Shown here piece by piece: positions 1 to 10,893 of a stretch of 64,000 bases of DNA. Positions within the stretch are counted from its first letter, which is position 1, and each line of letters starts with the position of its first letter. The stretch is from JALZKA01 sp963725035 (GTDB taxonomy: Bacteria; Actinomycetota; Thermoleophilia; Solirubrobacterales; 70-9): positions 496,001 to 560,000 of the forward strand of contig CAVRWX010000018.1 in NCBI GenBank assembly GCA_963725035.1. The letters run 5' to 3'. The notes under the pieces were generated by a model. It searched no databases. It was given only the letters and a program-made list of their open reading frames with translations, and was not told the origin of the DNA. The position numbers and the translations under genes were made by a program.

Positions 1-124
1 GGAACGGGCACAGCCCCTGAAGCCTCTGCCCCGCCCGCTTCAGCTCCGTGTACGGCGCCAGCACCTCCGCGATGTCCACCGCATCGCGCACCCGCTCGAT
101 CGACTCCGAGGAAAAGCGCGCCAT
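1..124 (-). CDS. dnaG: DNA primase DnaG, N-terminal fragment
   Basis: Only the first 41 residues are in the window; the gene runs off the left edge. The ATG is at 124 and the reading is MARFSSESIERVRDA followed by VDIAEVLAPYTELKRAG and GLCPF. This is the DnaG start: a helix, the DI-V-Y-LK-G block and the first residues before the zinc-binding CHC2 motif. DnaG makes RNA primers for replication. The neighbouring dgt upstream is the usual actinobacterial arrangement. The call is firm for so short a piece because the spacing of the block is characteristic. Confidence 0.85.
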   Translation of the reverse strand, partial: MARFSSESIERVRDAVDIAEVLAPYTELKRAGQRLQGLCPF

Positions 125-198
125 CTAGATCACTGATTCCTACCCGGCGTGCGCTCAGGGCGCGCGGGACCGAGTCGGGCGAGGACGTGGGACGAAGT

Positions 199-215
199 CT
201 GTACCGGTGGTACAG
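199..215. repeat. Short perfect inverted repeat in the dgt-dnaG gap
   Basis: CTGTACC-GGT-GGTACAG lies in the 165-base gap between dgt (stop at 290) and dnaG (start at 124). It could be an operator or a weak hairpin. There is no T-run, so it is not a classic terminator. Nothing else is visible in this gap. Confidence 0.4.
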
Positions 216-289
216 GCGAGGAGCACGGCCCCGATCCGGCGAAGGTATCCGTGCGTCTCTGAGCGTGCGTTCGGGTGGGAATCATTGAT

Positions 290-1300
290 CTAAAGCCTCG
301 ACTCCTCAGGCAGCGCCAAGCGCCGGAACGTGGCGATGCAGAACCGGTCGGTCATCCCCGCGATGTAATCGGTGACCCGCTGCACTTCATCACCGTCGGC
401 AAGCTCTCCGGGCACCGCCTCCGGATGCTCCAAGTAATGCTCGAACAGCCCCTGAAGAGTCCGCTCTACGCGCTCATGCTCCGAGCGCGCCTCCGGCCCC
501 AGATAGACGCGCTGGAACATCCACTTCCTTAGCCTGAGCATCGCCCCGCCGATCTCGTCCGACTGGGCGATATCCCCCTCCGCCCGCGACGCCTCCACGA
601 TGTCCGCCACAAGCGCGTCGATCCGCGCCGCGCCAGTCGGCCCCAGAAGCTCGATCTCGTCAACCGGGAGATCCTCGGTCGTGATGATCCCCGCCCTAAT
701 CGCATCGTCGATGTCGTGGTTGATGTACGCAACCCGGTCCACCAGGCGCACCACCCTCCCCTCAAGCGTCGCCGGCTTCCCAGAGCCCGTGTGATTCAAG
801 ATCCCGTCGCGCACCTCCTCGGTGAGATTCAGCCCCTCGCCGTCGCGCTCCAGCACCTCCACCAGGCGGAGCGACTGCTCGTTGTGGCGAAACCGCCGGT
901 CCGCCCTCTCCTGAAGCGCCCTGTCAAGCGCCTCCTCCCCGATATGACCGAACGGCGGGTGACCAAGGTCATGCCCCAACCCGATCGCCTCCGTCAGGTC
1001 CTCGTTCAGCCCAAGCGCCCTGGAAACCGTCCGTGCGATACACCCCGTCTCGAGCGTGTGCGTAAGCCGCGTGCGGTAGTGATCCCCCTCCGGCGCGATG
1101 AACACCTGCGTCTTGTGCTTCAGGCGCCGGAACGCCTTCGAGTGGACGATCCGGTCCCGGTCGCGCTGAAACGGCGTGCGCACCCCGCTCGGCGGCTCCT
1201 CGACTTTTCGCTTTGCGGGATACGACGGCGTCCCCTTCTCCCAGAGGAACTCCGCCTCAAAGCGACGGATCCGCTCCTCGAACGTCTCCGCGATTGTCAT
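290..1300 (-). CDS. dgt: Deoxyguanosinetriphosphate triphosphohydrolase-like protein (HD domain)
   Basis: A 336-residue HD-superfamily hydrolase that splits dNTPs to nucleoside and triphosphate, helping to set dNTP pools. The metal-binding signature is visible: RLTHTLE with His81, then GHDLGHPPFGHIGEEAL at about 109-125 with His110-Asp111. The N-terminal HSKAFRRLKHKTQVF block (about 53-67) is typical of the Dgt family. Length is normal for the short bacterial form. The ATG overlaps the stop of the upstream DUF3159 gene by 4 bases, so the two are probably translationally coupled; dnaG follows downstream. Confidence 0.93.
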   Translation of the reverse strand: MTIAETFEERIRRFEAEFLWEKGTPSYPAKRKVEEPPSGVRTPFQRDRDRIVHSKAFRRLKHKTQVFIAPEGDHYRTRLTHTLETGCIARTVSRALGLNEDLTEAIGLGHDLGHPPFGHIGEEALDRALQERADRRFRHNEQSLRLVEVLERDGEGLNLTEEVRDGILNHTGSGKPATLEGRVVRLVDRVAYINHDIDDAIRAGIITTEDLPVDEIELLGPTGAARIDALVADIVEASRAEGDIAQSDEIGGAMLRLRKWMFQRVYLGPEARSEHERVERTLQGLFEHYLEHPEAVPGELADGDEVQRVTDYIAGMTDRFCIATFRRLALPEESRL

Positions 1301-1947
1301 CCCCGCTCAGGATATGGGCGTAAATCGACGTCCTTGCGCATGACGAGATACGAAAGCCACACAGCTATCGCAAATATCGGGAATCCCATCGCCGTCTTCG
1401 CCACGCCGAGCGCCACAAGGTCGCCGGCGAGATACAGGGGGAGCTGCACCGTAAGGCGCAATACGAACAAGCCCACCCAGATCCAGCTCGCGCGTGTGTA
1501 GACGGTCATCAGGCGCGGATCCTTCCGCCACGCCATCCCATCCCCCACCAGCGGCCCGACGAACACGCCGATCAGCGGCCAGCGCACGATGATCGAGATC
1601 AGGTACGCAAGCGCATACCCCAGGTTGAGCAGCAGGCCGGGAAGGAAGAAGTTCTCCGCCTTCCCCGTCTTCTGAGCGATGAACGCCGCGATCGCCACCC
1701 CGACGAAGCCGGCGATCGCAAACTGAAGCGTCTCCCGCCGCGCCAGCCGCAACGCGAGAAGAACCACACCGAGCCCCACAGCCGCCCAGATCGCCGTCTG
1801 AAGGTTCTGCCCACTCACCGTGTACGCGATGACGAACGCCAGTCCCGGCAAGCTCGAATCCGCGATGCCGTGGCCCCCGCCCATCGCCTCGAGCAGGTTG
1901 AACGGCTTCTTTTCCTTCTCCACCTTGGGCTCGGACGCCTCGCTCAC
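1297..1947 (-). CDS. DUF3159 family integral membrane protein
   Basis: 216 residues with a GTG start at 1947. After a charged N-terminus there is a conserved block NLLEAMGGGHGIADSSLPG (about 17-35) and then five or six hydrophobic segments, including LAFVIAYTVSG, WAAVGLGVVLLALRLA, a VRWPLIGVFVGPLVG motif and a C-terminal FPIFAIAVWLSYLVMRK. This matches the actinobacterial DUF3159 family, whose function is not established. It overlaps dgt by 4 bases and lies 57 bases after recO in the same direction. Confidence 0.8.
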   Translation of the reverse strand: MSEASEPKVEKEKKPFNLLEAMGGGHGIADSSLPGLAFVIAYTVSGQNLQTAIWAAVGLGVVLLALRLARRETLQFAIAGFVGVAIAAFIAQKTGKAENFFLPGLLLNLGYALAYLISIIVRWPLIGVFVGPLVGDGMAWRKDPRLMTVYTRASWIWVGLFVLRLTVQLPLYLAGDLVALGVAKTAMGFPIFAIAVWLSYLVMRKDVDLRPYPERG

Positions 1948-2004
1948 AGGGACGATGATGACCGCTCGCCGTCGCGATAAGCGCCTTGAGCGCGCGCCGC
2001 TCGC

Positions 2005-2742
2005 TCAGGCCGCAGCGCGAAGCTGGACGTGCGCGTGGTGCTCGAGCGTCGTCGTGATCGCCCGCTCGGCCATCCGAAGCGCCCCGTTCGTCGCAACCGG
2101 AGCCTGCGCCAGCGGACGCCCCAGGGCATCCAGCATGAACCGATGCGCCTCCGCCGAGATCTCGAATCCGTCGCGCTCGCACGCGCCGCACACAACGCCA
2201 CCGGCCGCACCCGAGAACGCCGTCAGCCCATCCGCCTCACCACACCGCGAGCAAGCCTGGAGCTCGGGCGCAAACCCCGCCGAGAGCGCCAGCTTCAAGC
2301 GGAACGCCAGCGCCGTCGCAAGCCCCGCGGCCCCATCGGTCTCGAGCTCCCCATCCTCCTGCCCGTCCAGAAGCGCCAGGTACCTACACAGCAAGTTGTA
2401 AGCCGCCGGATTCGCCTCGGACGAATCGAGCAGTCTCAACACCGCATCGCACCCCCGCGCTGCCGCCGACAGCGCCGGCCCCGACGAGCGCAGGTTCGGA
2501 TACGCATCGACGGTGTGCACGCCCGTCACCGTCGCCAAGTCGCCCCGCCCCTCGTGGAGCACCATGTCGAGCCGGAAGAACGGCTCCAGGCGCCCACCGA
2601 AGCGAGTGCGCGGCTTCCGCGACCCCTTCGCAATCGCCCCGATCCGCCCGCGAGCGGCCGAGTAGAGATGAAGCACCCGGTCCGCCTCCCCATAGCGAAT
2701 CGAGCGCAGCACCACAGCTTGCGTCTTGAACGACCCCGGCAT
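2005..2742 (-). CDS. recO: DNA repair protein RecO
   Basis: 245 residues from the ATG at 2742 (MPGSFKTQAVVLRS...). An in-frame start 8 codons upstream is possible but adds residues outside the family. RecO mediates loading of RecA with RecF/RecR at gaps. The N-terminal OB-fold shows YGEADRVLHLYS and GRIGAIAKGSRK, then a helical domain with LLCRYLALLDG. The C-terminal zinc finger is present as CSRCG and VCGAC, spaced about 20 residues. Downstream is the DUF3159 gene, upstream the P1 peptidase. Confidence 0.92.
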   Translation of the reverse strand: MPGSFKTQAVVLRSIRYGEADRVLHLYSAARGRIGAIAKGSRKPRTRFGGRLEPFFRLDMVLHEGRGDLATVTGVHTVDAYPNLRSSGPALSAAARGCDAVLRLLDSSEANPAAYNLLCRYLALLDGQEDGELETDGAAGLATALAFRLKLALSAGFAPELQACSRCGEADGLTAFSGAAGGVVCGACERDGFEISAEAHRFMLDALGRPLAQAPVATNGALRMAERAITTTLEHHAHVQLRAAA

Positions 2743-2813
2743 GCACCTCCATGCTGCCGATCGCACCGGACGCAGAAAGGGTCAGACGCCACGCGTGAGC
2801 TCTGTCCCCACGT

Positions 2814-3746
2814 TCAGCTTGCGTTCACCACCGCGTCGCGGATCGCATCGGCGGTGACGCGCGCCGCAAGCGCCTCGAGCTGAATCACTTCGAACCTCTC
2901 AGCCGCCTCCCCTTCGCCGCTCGCCAAGCAGAACACCACGTCCCCGTCCACGTCGGTGAACACCGGCTCAACAGCCCGCGCCACGCCAGCGCTCGCAGCG
3001 CGCGCCACTCGCGCACACCCCGACTTGTCAAGCGATGCGTCGGTCATCACGCAAACCAGCGTCGTGTTGCGAGCCTCGAGCTCCTCGTCGGTCGGAGCCC
3101 GCTCGAGCGCTGCGATGAAATCAACCGTCCGCGGCGCCCCGTCTGCCCGCGGCCCCGCAAGCACCGAGCCGTCCTCACCCAGGACGTCGCCGAACGGATT
3201 CGCCACCGCGAGCACCGTCACCATCGAACCAAAGCCGCCGCGCTCCGCCGCATATCCCACACCTGACGGCGTCGCCGCGCCCCTGCCAAGCACCTTCCCC
3301 GCCGCCGTGCCCGTCCCGGCTCCAACCCGCCCCCGCTCCGGCAACCCCTCCCGCGCAGCATCACACGCCGCATACCCCGACTCCGCCGTCGGCCGGGCGC
3401 TCGCGTCCCCCTCCGCCAGGTCGTACGCGATCGCCGCAGGCACGATCGGCACCAGCGCCGCCGGAGTCGGATAGCCGATCCCATGCTCCTCCAGCCAGCG
3501 CATCGCCCCGTCCGCCGCAGCCAGCCCATATGCGCTCCCGCCGGCGAACATCACCGCGCTCACCCGGTCTGTCCCGGCCATCGGGCTCACTACATCCGTC
3601 TCCCGCGTCCCCGGCCCGCCACCGCGCACATCCACCCCTCCCCGAGTCCCCTCCGGCGCGATCACGACCGTGCAGCCTGTCCGCCCCACCTCGTCCGTCC
3701 AGTGGCCGACCCGAAAACCAGCCGGGGGCGCCAGAAGCTCGCTCAC
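2814..3746 (-). CDS. P1 family (S58, DmpA/NylC-like) peptidase
   Basis: 310 residues starting with GTG at 3746, which overlaps the mutM stop as GTGA; a longer reading into mutM would be non-homologous. Family hallmarks: a GFRVGHWTDEVGRTGCTVV N-terminus, RGGGPGTRETD, the MFAGGSAYGLAAADG block, and GTGTAAGKVLGRG followed by GVG. Members are N-terminal-nucleophile hydrolases that autocleave into two chains. The chain-break region would be around VCVMTDASLDKSG near the C-terminal third, where T/S residues could act as nucleophile. The substrate is unknown. Confidence 0.85.
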   Translation of the reverse strand: MSELLAPPAGFRVGHWTDEVGRTGCTVVIAPEGTRGGVDVRGGGPGTRETDVVSPMAGTDRVSAVMFAGGSAYGLAAADGAMRWLEEHGIGYPTPAALVPIVPAAIAYDLAEGDASARPTAESGYAACDAAREGLPERGRVGAGTGTAAGKVLGRGAATPSGVGYAAERGGFGSMVTVLAVANPFGDVLGEDGSVLAGPRADGAPRTVDFIAALERAPTDEELEARNTTLVCVMTDASLDKSGCARVARAASAGVARAVEPVFTDVDGDVVFCLASGEGEAAERFEVIQLEALAARVTADAIRDAVVNAS

Positions 3747-4660
3747 CGCTTCCTCTTCTTCCTCCGCCGCCGAAGGCGTGTCTGACAGTCCGGGCAGAAG
3801 TACGTCGAGCGCCCACCAACGACGATCCGCCGAATCGTCCCGCCGCAGCGCGGACACTCCTCCCCTTCGCGCGTATGCACCAGGAACTCATCCTGCATCG
3901 ACCCCATCTCGCCCCGCGAATCGCGGTAGTCGTCAAGCGACGAGCCGCCGTGCGCCAGACCCGCCTCCAGCGCCCCCACGATCCCCTCCACGAGCGCCTC
4001 GCAATGCTCCGCTCGCATCGACCCGGCCGGCGAGAGCGGATGAAGCGACGCCCGGTGAAGCGCCTCGTCGGCGTAGATATTCCCGATCCCGGCGATGCCC
4101 GATTGGTCGAGCAAGAAACTCTTGAGCGGAGCCGTCCTCCCCGAAGCGATCACCGCCAGCCCCTCCGGCGTCAACTCGCCCGTCAACGGCTCCACCCCCA
4201 AGCGCGCCGACAAATAGTCCTGCACCTCATCGCCGTCGAGCACCACGCCGTGCCCGAAGCGCCGCGCGTCCGTGAACCACAGTTCCGACCCATCGTCCAG
4301 CTCAAAGGCGGCACGAAGATGCCGCGTCTCCGGATTCGACTCATACAACCGAGGTGCACCGAAGCGCGCATCCATCAGATCCAGCGTCACGTCCTCAGAC
4401 CCAGCCGGTTTCAGCAGCAGGTTGCCCGTCATCCGCAGGTGCATGACGACGCTCCGCCTCCCCTCCAAGCCCAGGATCAGATACTTCCCCCGCCTGCTCA
4501 CGCTCTCGATCGCGCGTCCGGTCACCGCCTCCTCAACCGACGCCGGCTCCTCGGGGCGCGACCAGCGCTCGTCCAGGACGCGCGCGGCATCGATCCTCTT
4601 CCCTACGACCGCCGGCTCGAGCTGGCGGCGAATCGTCTCAACCTCGGGAAGCTCGGGCAC
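3743..4660 (-). CDS. mutM: Formamidopyrimidine-DNA glycosylase
   Basis: 305 residues, GTG start at 4660. It removes oxidised purines (8-oxoG, FaPy) and has beta/delta AP-lyase activity. The catalytic N-terminus PELPEVETIRRQL is intact once Met is removed, exposing Pro. The helix-two-turn-helix region includes SFLLDQSGIAGIGNIYADEAL. The C-terminal zinc finger has all four Cys (269, 272, 289, 292: CPRCGG...FCPDCQ). A very basic tail (RRRRKKRKR) follows the finger, slightly longer than usual. It sits between xerD and the P1 peptidase. Confidence 0.96.
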   Translation of the reverse strand: MPELPEVETIRRQLEPAVVGKRIDAARVLDERWSRPEEPASVEEAVTGRAIESVSRRGKYLILGLEGRRSVVMHLRMTGNLLLKPAGSEDVTLDLMDARFGAPRLYESNPETRHLRAAFELDDGSELWFTDARRFGHGVVLDGDEVQDYLSARLGVEPLTGELTPEGLAVIASGRTAPLKSFLLDQSGIAGIGNIYADEALHRASLHPLSPAGSMRAEHCEALVEGIVGALEAGLAHGGSSLDDYRDSRGEMGSMQDEFLVHTREGEECPRCGGTIRRIVVGGRSTYFCPDCQTRLRRRRKKRKR

Positions 4661-4676
4661 AAGCCGAGCTTAGAAC

Positions 4677-5645
4677 TCAGGTCGCCCGCGGGTGAGCCTT
4701 GAAGTAGACCTCGCGGATCCGCTCGGTCGAAAGGTGCGTGTAGAGCTGGGTCGTCGCCACATCTGCATGGCCGAGCATCTCCTGCACCGAGCGCAGATCA
4801 CAACCGCCCGACAAGAGGTGCGTCGCAAATGTGTGGCGAAGCGTGTGCGGGCTCATCTTCCCGTCGAGGCCCGCCATCTTCGCGTGGCGCTGGATGATCT
4901 TGTAGAGCCCCTGGCGAGTCAGCGCACCGCCGCGGAAGTTGACGAAGAGGTGCCGCTCTGGTGAACCGTTCACGAGCGCCGGGCGCGAGGAGCGCAGATA
5001 CCGACTGATCGCCGCCGCCGCCGCGCTCCCCAGCGGCACCACCCGCTCCTTCGAGCCCTTGCCGTGCGGCCGCACAAACCCCTTTTTCAAGTCGACGTCC
5101 GTCAGTTCCAGCCCCACCGCCTCCGAGGCGCGCAACCCGCACCCGTACATGACCTCCAGGAGCGCCCTGTCGCGCAGGTCCATCGGGTCGGCGCCCTTCG
5201 CCGAGTCGAGCAGCTTCGTCACCTCGCCGTGGCTCAAGACGTTCGGAAGCTTGCGGCTCTTCTGCGGCGGATCGAGCGTCGCCGTCGGATCGGCGTCGAT
5301 CAATTCCTCGCGGCGAAGGTGACGGTAGAACGAGCGAAGGCACGCCGTCTTCCGGCTGATAGTCGCCGGCGAACAGGGAGGCCGCGCCGGCTCGTCCCCC
5401 TTCTCGGGACGCCCGAGCGCAAGGTCCGCAAGAAACTCAGAGATGTCGGCGCGCTCCACCTCGGTCGCGCCCTTCCCTCGCTCTGCGAGGTAGATGCCCA
5501 GCTGGAGAAGGTCCGTCCGGTAAGCGTCCAGCGTGTTCCGCGCAAGCCCGCGCTCGAACTCCAGGTAAGCGAGGAAGTCGAGGACCAGCGCCTCAAAGCG
5601 CGCTTCGACCTTTCGCACCTGCGGAGGCTTGACTGCAACGGCCAT
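4677..5645 (-). CDS. xerD: Tyrosine recombinase XerD
   Basis: 322 residues. XerC/XerD resolve chromosome dimers at dif during division. The N-terminal core-binding SAM-like domain (about 15-115) is followed by the catalytic domain with the full residue set: Arg172, Lys196, His267, Arg270, His293 and Tyr302 (HTLRHTFATHLL; LGHADVATTQLYTH). Length and C-terminus are those of a chromosomal Xer protein. Context among housekeeping genes (mutM, nudix, pyrG, recN) is that of actinobacterial xerD, not of a mobile integrase. Confidence 0.92.
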   Translation of the reverse strand: MAVAVKPPQVRKVEARFEALVLDFLAYLEFERGLARNTLDAYRTDLLQLGIYLAERGKGATEVERADISEFLADLALGRPEKGDEPARPPCSPATISRKTACLRSFYRHLRREELIDADPTATLDPPQKSRKLPNVLSHGEVTKLLDSAKGADPMDLRDRALLEVMYGCGLRASEAVGLELTDVDLKKGFVRPHGKGSKERVVPLGSAAAAAISRYLRSSRPALVNGSPERHLFVNFRGGALTRQGLYKIIQRHAKMAGLDGKMSPHTLRHTFATHLLSGGCDLRSVQEMLGHADVATTQLYTHLSTERIREVYFKAHPRAT

Positions 5646-5703
5646 GGCGGAACGATTCTTTGCGCCATGCCGCGCCCCTCCCCCTGCACCCGTTCGTGCG
5701 TCA

Positions 5704-5718
5704 AGGTGCCTGGCACCT
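5704..5718. repeat. Palindrome AGGTGCCTGGCACCT, copy 1
   Basis: A perfect 15-base odd palindrome immediately after the stop of the Nudix gene (its last base is shared with the stop codon). A second copy follows the M42 peptidase stop at 27946. Placement right after stop codons suggests a small 3'-end hairpin or a dispersed repeat. Confidence 0.7.
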
Positions 5719-6239
5719 CACTGGAGCTTCGCGCGCAGCATCTGAAGGGCGATCAGCGTCTTCGAGTCGTGGCATGCCTCAATCGCGCCACCGAGCTCAG
5801 TCAGCGGCCACTTCACGATCTCGATCCGTTCCTCGGGATCCGGCTCGAAGTCTGAGATCGCGGACAACCCAGTCGCTTCGAAGATCGTCACCTCCTCCTC
5901 GGCGAAGCCGGGGCTCGTGAAGAACCGCTTCCACTCCGACCATTCCTGAGCCCGAAGCCCCACCTCCTCTTCAAGCTCGCGCTTCGCGCACTCAAGATGC
6001 GACTCGCCCTCAACGTCGAGCTTCCCCGCCGGCACCTCGAGCAGCTCCGGATCGCCCACCGCCTCACGCGGCTGGCGGACGAGCCACACCACGCCGTCCC
6101 CATGCGCGACGATCGCGACCGCGCCCGGGTGCGCGACGATCTCACGCTCCGCCTCCGCTCCATCGGAATAGCGGAACGTGTCGGTGCGGACGTCGATGAT
6201 CCTCCCCTCGTACACCGTCTCGCTGCCGATGCGCTCCAC
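5718..6239 (-). CDS. Nudix hydrolase, ADP-ribose pyrophosphatase type
   Basis: 173 residues with GTG at 6239, chosen because AGGA lies 5 bases upstream and the previous gene stops at 6247. The Nudix box is readable as AGKLDVEGE...CAKRELEEEVGL, with one extra residue between the Gly and the first Glu compared with the canonical spacing. Upstream RIGSETVYEGRIIDVRTD and the IVAHPGAVAIVA strand are typical of ADP-ribose pyrophosphatases. It would cleave ADP-ribose or a similar nucleoside diphosphate derivative; the exact substrate is not deducible. Confidence 0.88.
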   Translation of the reverse strand: MERIGSETVYEGRIIDVRTDTFRYSDGAEAEREIVAHPGAVAIVAHGDGVVWLVRQPREAVGDPELLEVPAGKLDVEGESHLECAKRELEEEVGLRAQEWSEWKRFFTSPGFAEEEVTIFEATGLSAISDFEPDPEERIEIVKWPLTELGGAIEACHDSKTLIALQMLRAKLQ

Positions 6240-6246
6240 GCCGGTC

Positions 6247-7353
6247 CTAGCCCGCCGCGACACCCGCGGCAAGCGCGTCGCAGATCGCAACGTTCTCGAC
6301 CAGCCGCGCCGCCCCAACGCTCTCGGCGTGAGTGTGGTTCGCCTCCGTGCCGTTGGCGAGCAGCAGCGCCTCATAGCCCTGGAGGATCAGCGCGTTCGCG
6401 TCCGAGCCCCCGCCGGTCGCGACCTCACGCGGCGCATGGCCACACGCCTCGAGCGCCTCGCGCGCAACCTTGAGCGACTCGGCGCCGGACGGGATCCGGT
6501 AGCGCCGGAACACCTCCCACACGTCGATGTCCACGTCGCACCCGCTCTCCGTCCCCGCCCACGTGCACGCATCCACGATCGTCCCCGTCGTTGCCGACAC
6601 CTTCTCCTCGTCAAGGCTTCGCGCCTCGCAGACGAGCTTGCAGTGGCCCGCAACGACGTTCGACGCCGTCCCGCCCTCGATCACTCCGACGTTTGCGGTC
6701 GTCTCCTCGTCCAAGCGCCCCAGCTCCATCCGCCCCACGGCCGAGGCAGCCGCCTCGATCGCCGAGCGCCCAACCTCGGGGCGGATCCCCGAGTGTGCCT
6801 CGATTCCCTCGAACTCGGCGACCACCTTGTTGTAGGTCGGAGCGGCGGTGATGATCTCGCCGATCGGCGTCGCGTGGTCGAACACGTAGCCGAACGGAGC
6901 CCGGAGTGCTGAGACATCCAGCTCGCGAGCGCCGCGAAGCCCCTCCTCCTCCGCCACGGTGAACACCAGCTCGAGCCCGCAGGCCGGCTGTTCGTTGCGC
7001 GCGTTCGCGGCCAGCTCCATCAGGACCGCCACGGCCGCCTTGTTGTCAGCGCCAAGGATCGTCTCGCCTGCACTCCGAAAGACGCCGTCGGCCAGGACGA
7101 CCTTGATCGGCTCCGAGTGAGGGACCGTGTCCATGTGCGCGAAGAACGAGACCCACCCCTCCGAGCGACCCGGGATGCGGCAGATCAGGTTGCCCGACGC
7201 CGCATCGGCCCGCTCGGCCGAGTCGTCCTCCTCAACCTCGAGCCCGAACCCAACAAGCTGCGCCCTGATCCAATCGGCAACCTCGCGCTCGTGCCCCGTC
7301 TCCGACGGGATCTCACAAAGGCGGGTAAACGTGTCGAACAGCCGCTCGCTCAC
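6247..7353 (-). CDS. M20 family peptidase, PepT-like
   Basis: 368 residues, GTG at 7353. Zinc-site motifs of the M20 family occur in order: FFAHMDTVP (His-x-Asp), LGADNKAAVAVLMEL, FTVAEEEGLRGA (catalytic Glu-Glu), FDHATPIG, a dimerisation insert with EAHSGIRPEVGRSAIEAA, and a C-terminal His in NHTHAESV. This is the tripeptidase/PepT-like group of cytosolic dinuclear zinc aminopeptidases. Eight bases separate it from the Nudix gene downstream and it follows pyrG in the same direction. Confidence 0.88.
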   Translation of the reverse strand: MSERLFDTFTRLCEIPSETGHEREVADWIRAQLVGFGLEVEEDDSAERADAASGNLICRIPGRSEGWVSFFAHMDTVPHSEPIKVVLADGVFRSAGETILGADNKAAVAVLMELAANARNEQPACGLELVFTVAEEEGLRGARELDVSALRAPFGYVFDHATPIGEIITAAPTYNKVVAEFEGIEAHSGIRPEVGRSAIEAAASAVGRMELGRLDEETTANVGVIEGGTASNVVAGHCKLVCEARSLDEEKVSATTGTIVDACTWAGTESGCDVDIDVWEVFRRYRIPSGAESLKVAREALEACGHAPREVATGGGSDANALILQGYEALLLANGTEANHTHAESVGAARLVENVAICDALAAGVAAG

Positions 7354-7371
7354 AAGCGGCAGGCTATGGGC

Positions 7372-9066
<1,695 letters not shown>

Positions 9067-9161
9067 TCTGGACTGCGAGTCTAGACGTCTGGGTGGCGGA
9101 AACCGAGCCACGGATTTCCGGAAGGTGCGAGGTAGGTGCGCCGGATCCGGCTGAACGTCGC

Positions 9162-10846
9162 TCAGGCCGCGAGCAGCTCGCGCGCGTGGCTCGTCGCCGC
9201 TTCGTCGCCGGCCTCGGAGCCCAGCATGCGCACGATTTCGCCGACCAGGTCGTCCCCGGCGACGGACTCGACGGTCGCCGAGGTGACACCGCCTTCGACG
9301 GTCTTCTCGATCCGGAAGTGGCTCGAGGCAAGTGACGCCACCTGCGGCAGGTGGGTGATGCAGAGCACCTGCGCGTCGTTCGCGAGTTCCCGCAGCCGCT
9401 CGCCGACCGCCCGCGCGGTTGCGCCGCCGACCCCGGCGTCGATCTCGTCGAAGACGCGCGTCGAGCCGCCGCTGCCACCCGAGAGTCCCGACAAGGCGAG
9501 CATCACCCGAGACAGCTCACCGCCCGACGCCGCATCGCGCAAGGGCGAGACCGGCATCCCCGGATTCGTTGCGATCCTGAGCTCGACCGACTCCGCGCCG
9601 CTTGCGCCGAACCCGTCCGCCTCGGTGGCCGGGCCGAAGGAAACCTCCAAGCTCGCGCCGTCCATCGACAGCCCGGCGAGCGCCTTGGCAACGGCCTTCT
9701 CCAGCTTCGGGGCCGCCTTCTTGCGAGAGCCCGTCAACTTCGCGGCGAGCCCCGCGCGTTCCGAGCGCGACACGTCCACACGCTGCGCGAGCTCGCCGGC
9801 AAGCTCCTCCGCGCCCTCGAGCCGCTCGATCTCCGCGCGGCAGCGCTCGGCGTGGGCGATCACCGCCTCGATCGAGCCGCCGTGCTTCCGCTCGAGCCGC
9901 TCGATCAGGGCCAGGCGCTCCTCGACGGCTTCGAGACGCCCCGGCTCCGCCTCGATCGCATCTTCGTAGGAGCGCAGCTCCGAGGCGATGTCCGCGAGTT
10001 CGAGCGACGCCGCTGCGACCCGCTCGCCGAGAGCATCGAGCGCTGGGTCAACTCCCGCCGCGTTTCCGAGCCCGCCTTCAGCCGCGGCGAGCGCGCCGGC
10101 GGCACCCGCCCCGTCGTCGTCGGCTCCAGCGACCGCCCCGAGCGCCATCGAAGCTGCCTCGCGCAACCCCTCGGCGTGACGGAGCCGCTCGCGTTCGGCG
10201 CCAAGCTCCGCGCGCTCATCCGCATCGGGCGCCGCGGTGTCGATCTCGTCGAGCTCGAAGCGCATCAGGTCGAGGTCCCGCTCGCGCGTTCCCTCGCGGT
10301 CGGCCAGGTCCGCGAGCTCGCGTTCGGCATCACGAACCGCGCGGTGCGCAGCACGGTAGGCCTCGCGCAGCTCGAGATGCTCCTCGCCTGCGAAGCCGTC
10401 GAGGATCTCGAGCTGCGCCGAGCTGAGAGTCAGGCGCCGGTGCTCGTGCTGGCCGAAGAAGGCGAGGAGACGGGTGCCGAGGAGCTTCAGGTCGGCAACG
10501 CTCGCCGAGCGGCCCTGAACGTAGGCGCTCGTCCGGCCCGAAGAGCCCACACGGCGCGCGATCACGAGCTCGTCTGCGTCCTCCGGCAGGCGTTCCGCGA
10601 GATCGGCGAGCTCGGGGTCGTCCCAAAGGCCTGCCGGCAGCTCGAACACGCCCTCGACGTACGCCTCGCCCGCGCCGGGCGCACCACCTGCGTGCGCGCC
10701 TTGCCGCCCATCAAGAGGTCGAGCGAGTGCGCAAGCACCGTCTTGCCGGCGCCGGTTTCGCCCGTGATCGCATTCAGCCCCGGCCCCAGGCGGAGCTCGG
10801 CGCGTTCGATCACGAGGAGATTCTCGATGCGGAGCTCGAGGAGCAT
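9162..10846 (-). CDS. recN: DNA repair ATPase RecN (interrupted by a frameshift)
   Basis: SMC-like ATPase of recombinational repair. Residues from the ATG at 10846 (MLLELRIENLLVIERAEL, Walker A GETGAGKT) read well to KARTQVVRP; from there the match jumps to another frame (GEAYVEGVFELPAGLW...). The break is at the GGG/CCC run 10677-10679, where one base appears to be missing. The long coiled coil, the SGGELSRVMLALS signature, the Walker B region FDEIDAGVGG and LCITHLPQVAS follow intact. The rest of the gene shows no decay, so an assembly error is more likely than a pseudogene. Confidence 0.88.
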
Positions 10847-10893
10847 CCCTACAGAGATAGCGGCCGAGGCCGACGGATTCGCCCCGGCGGCGC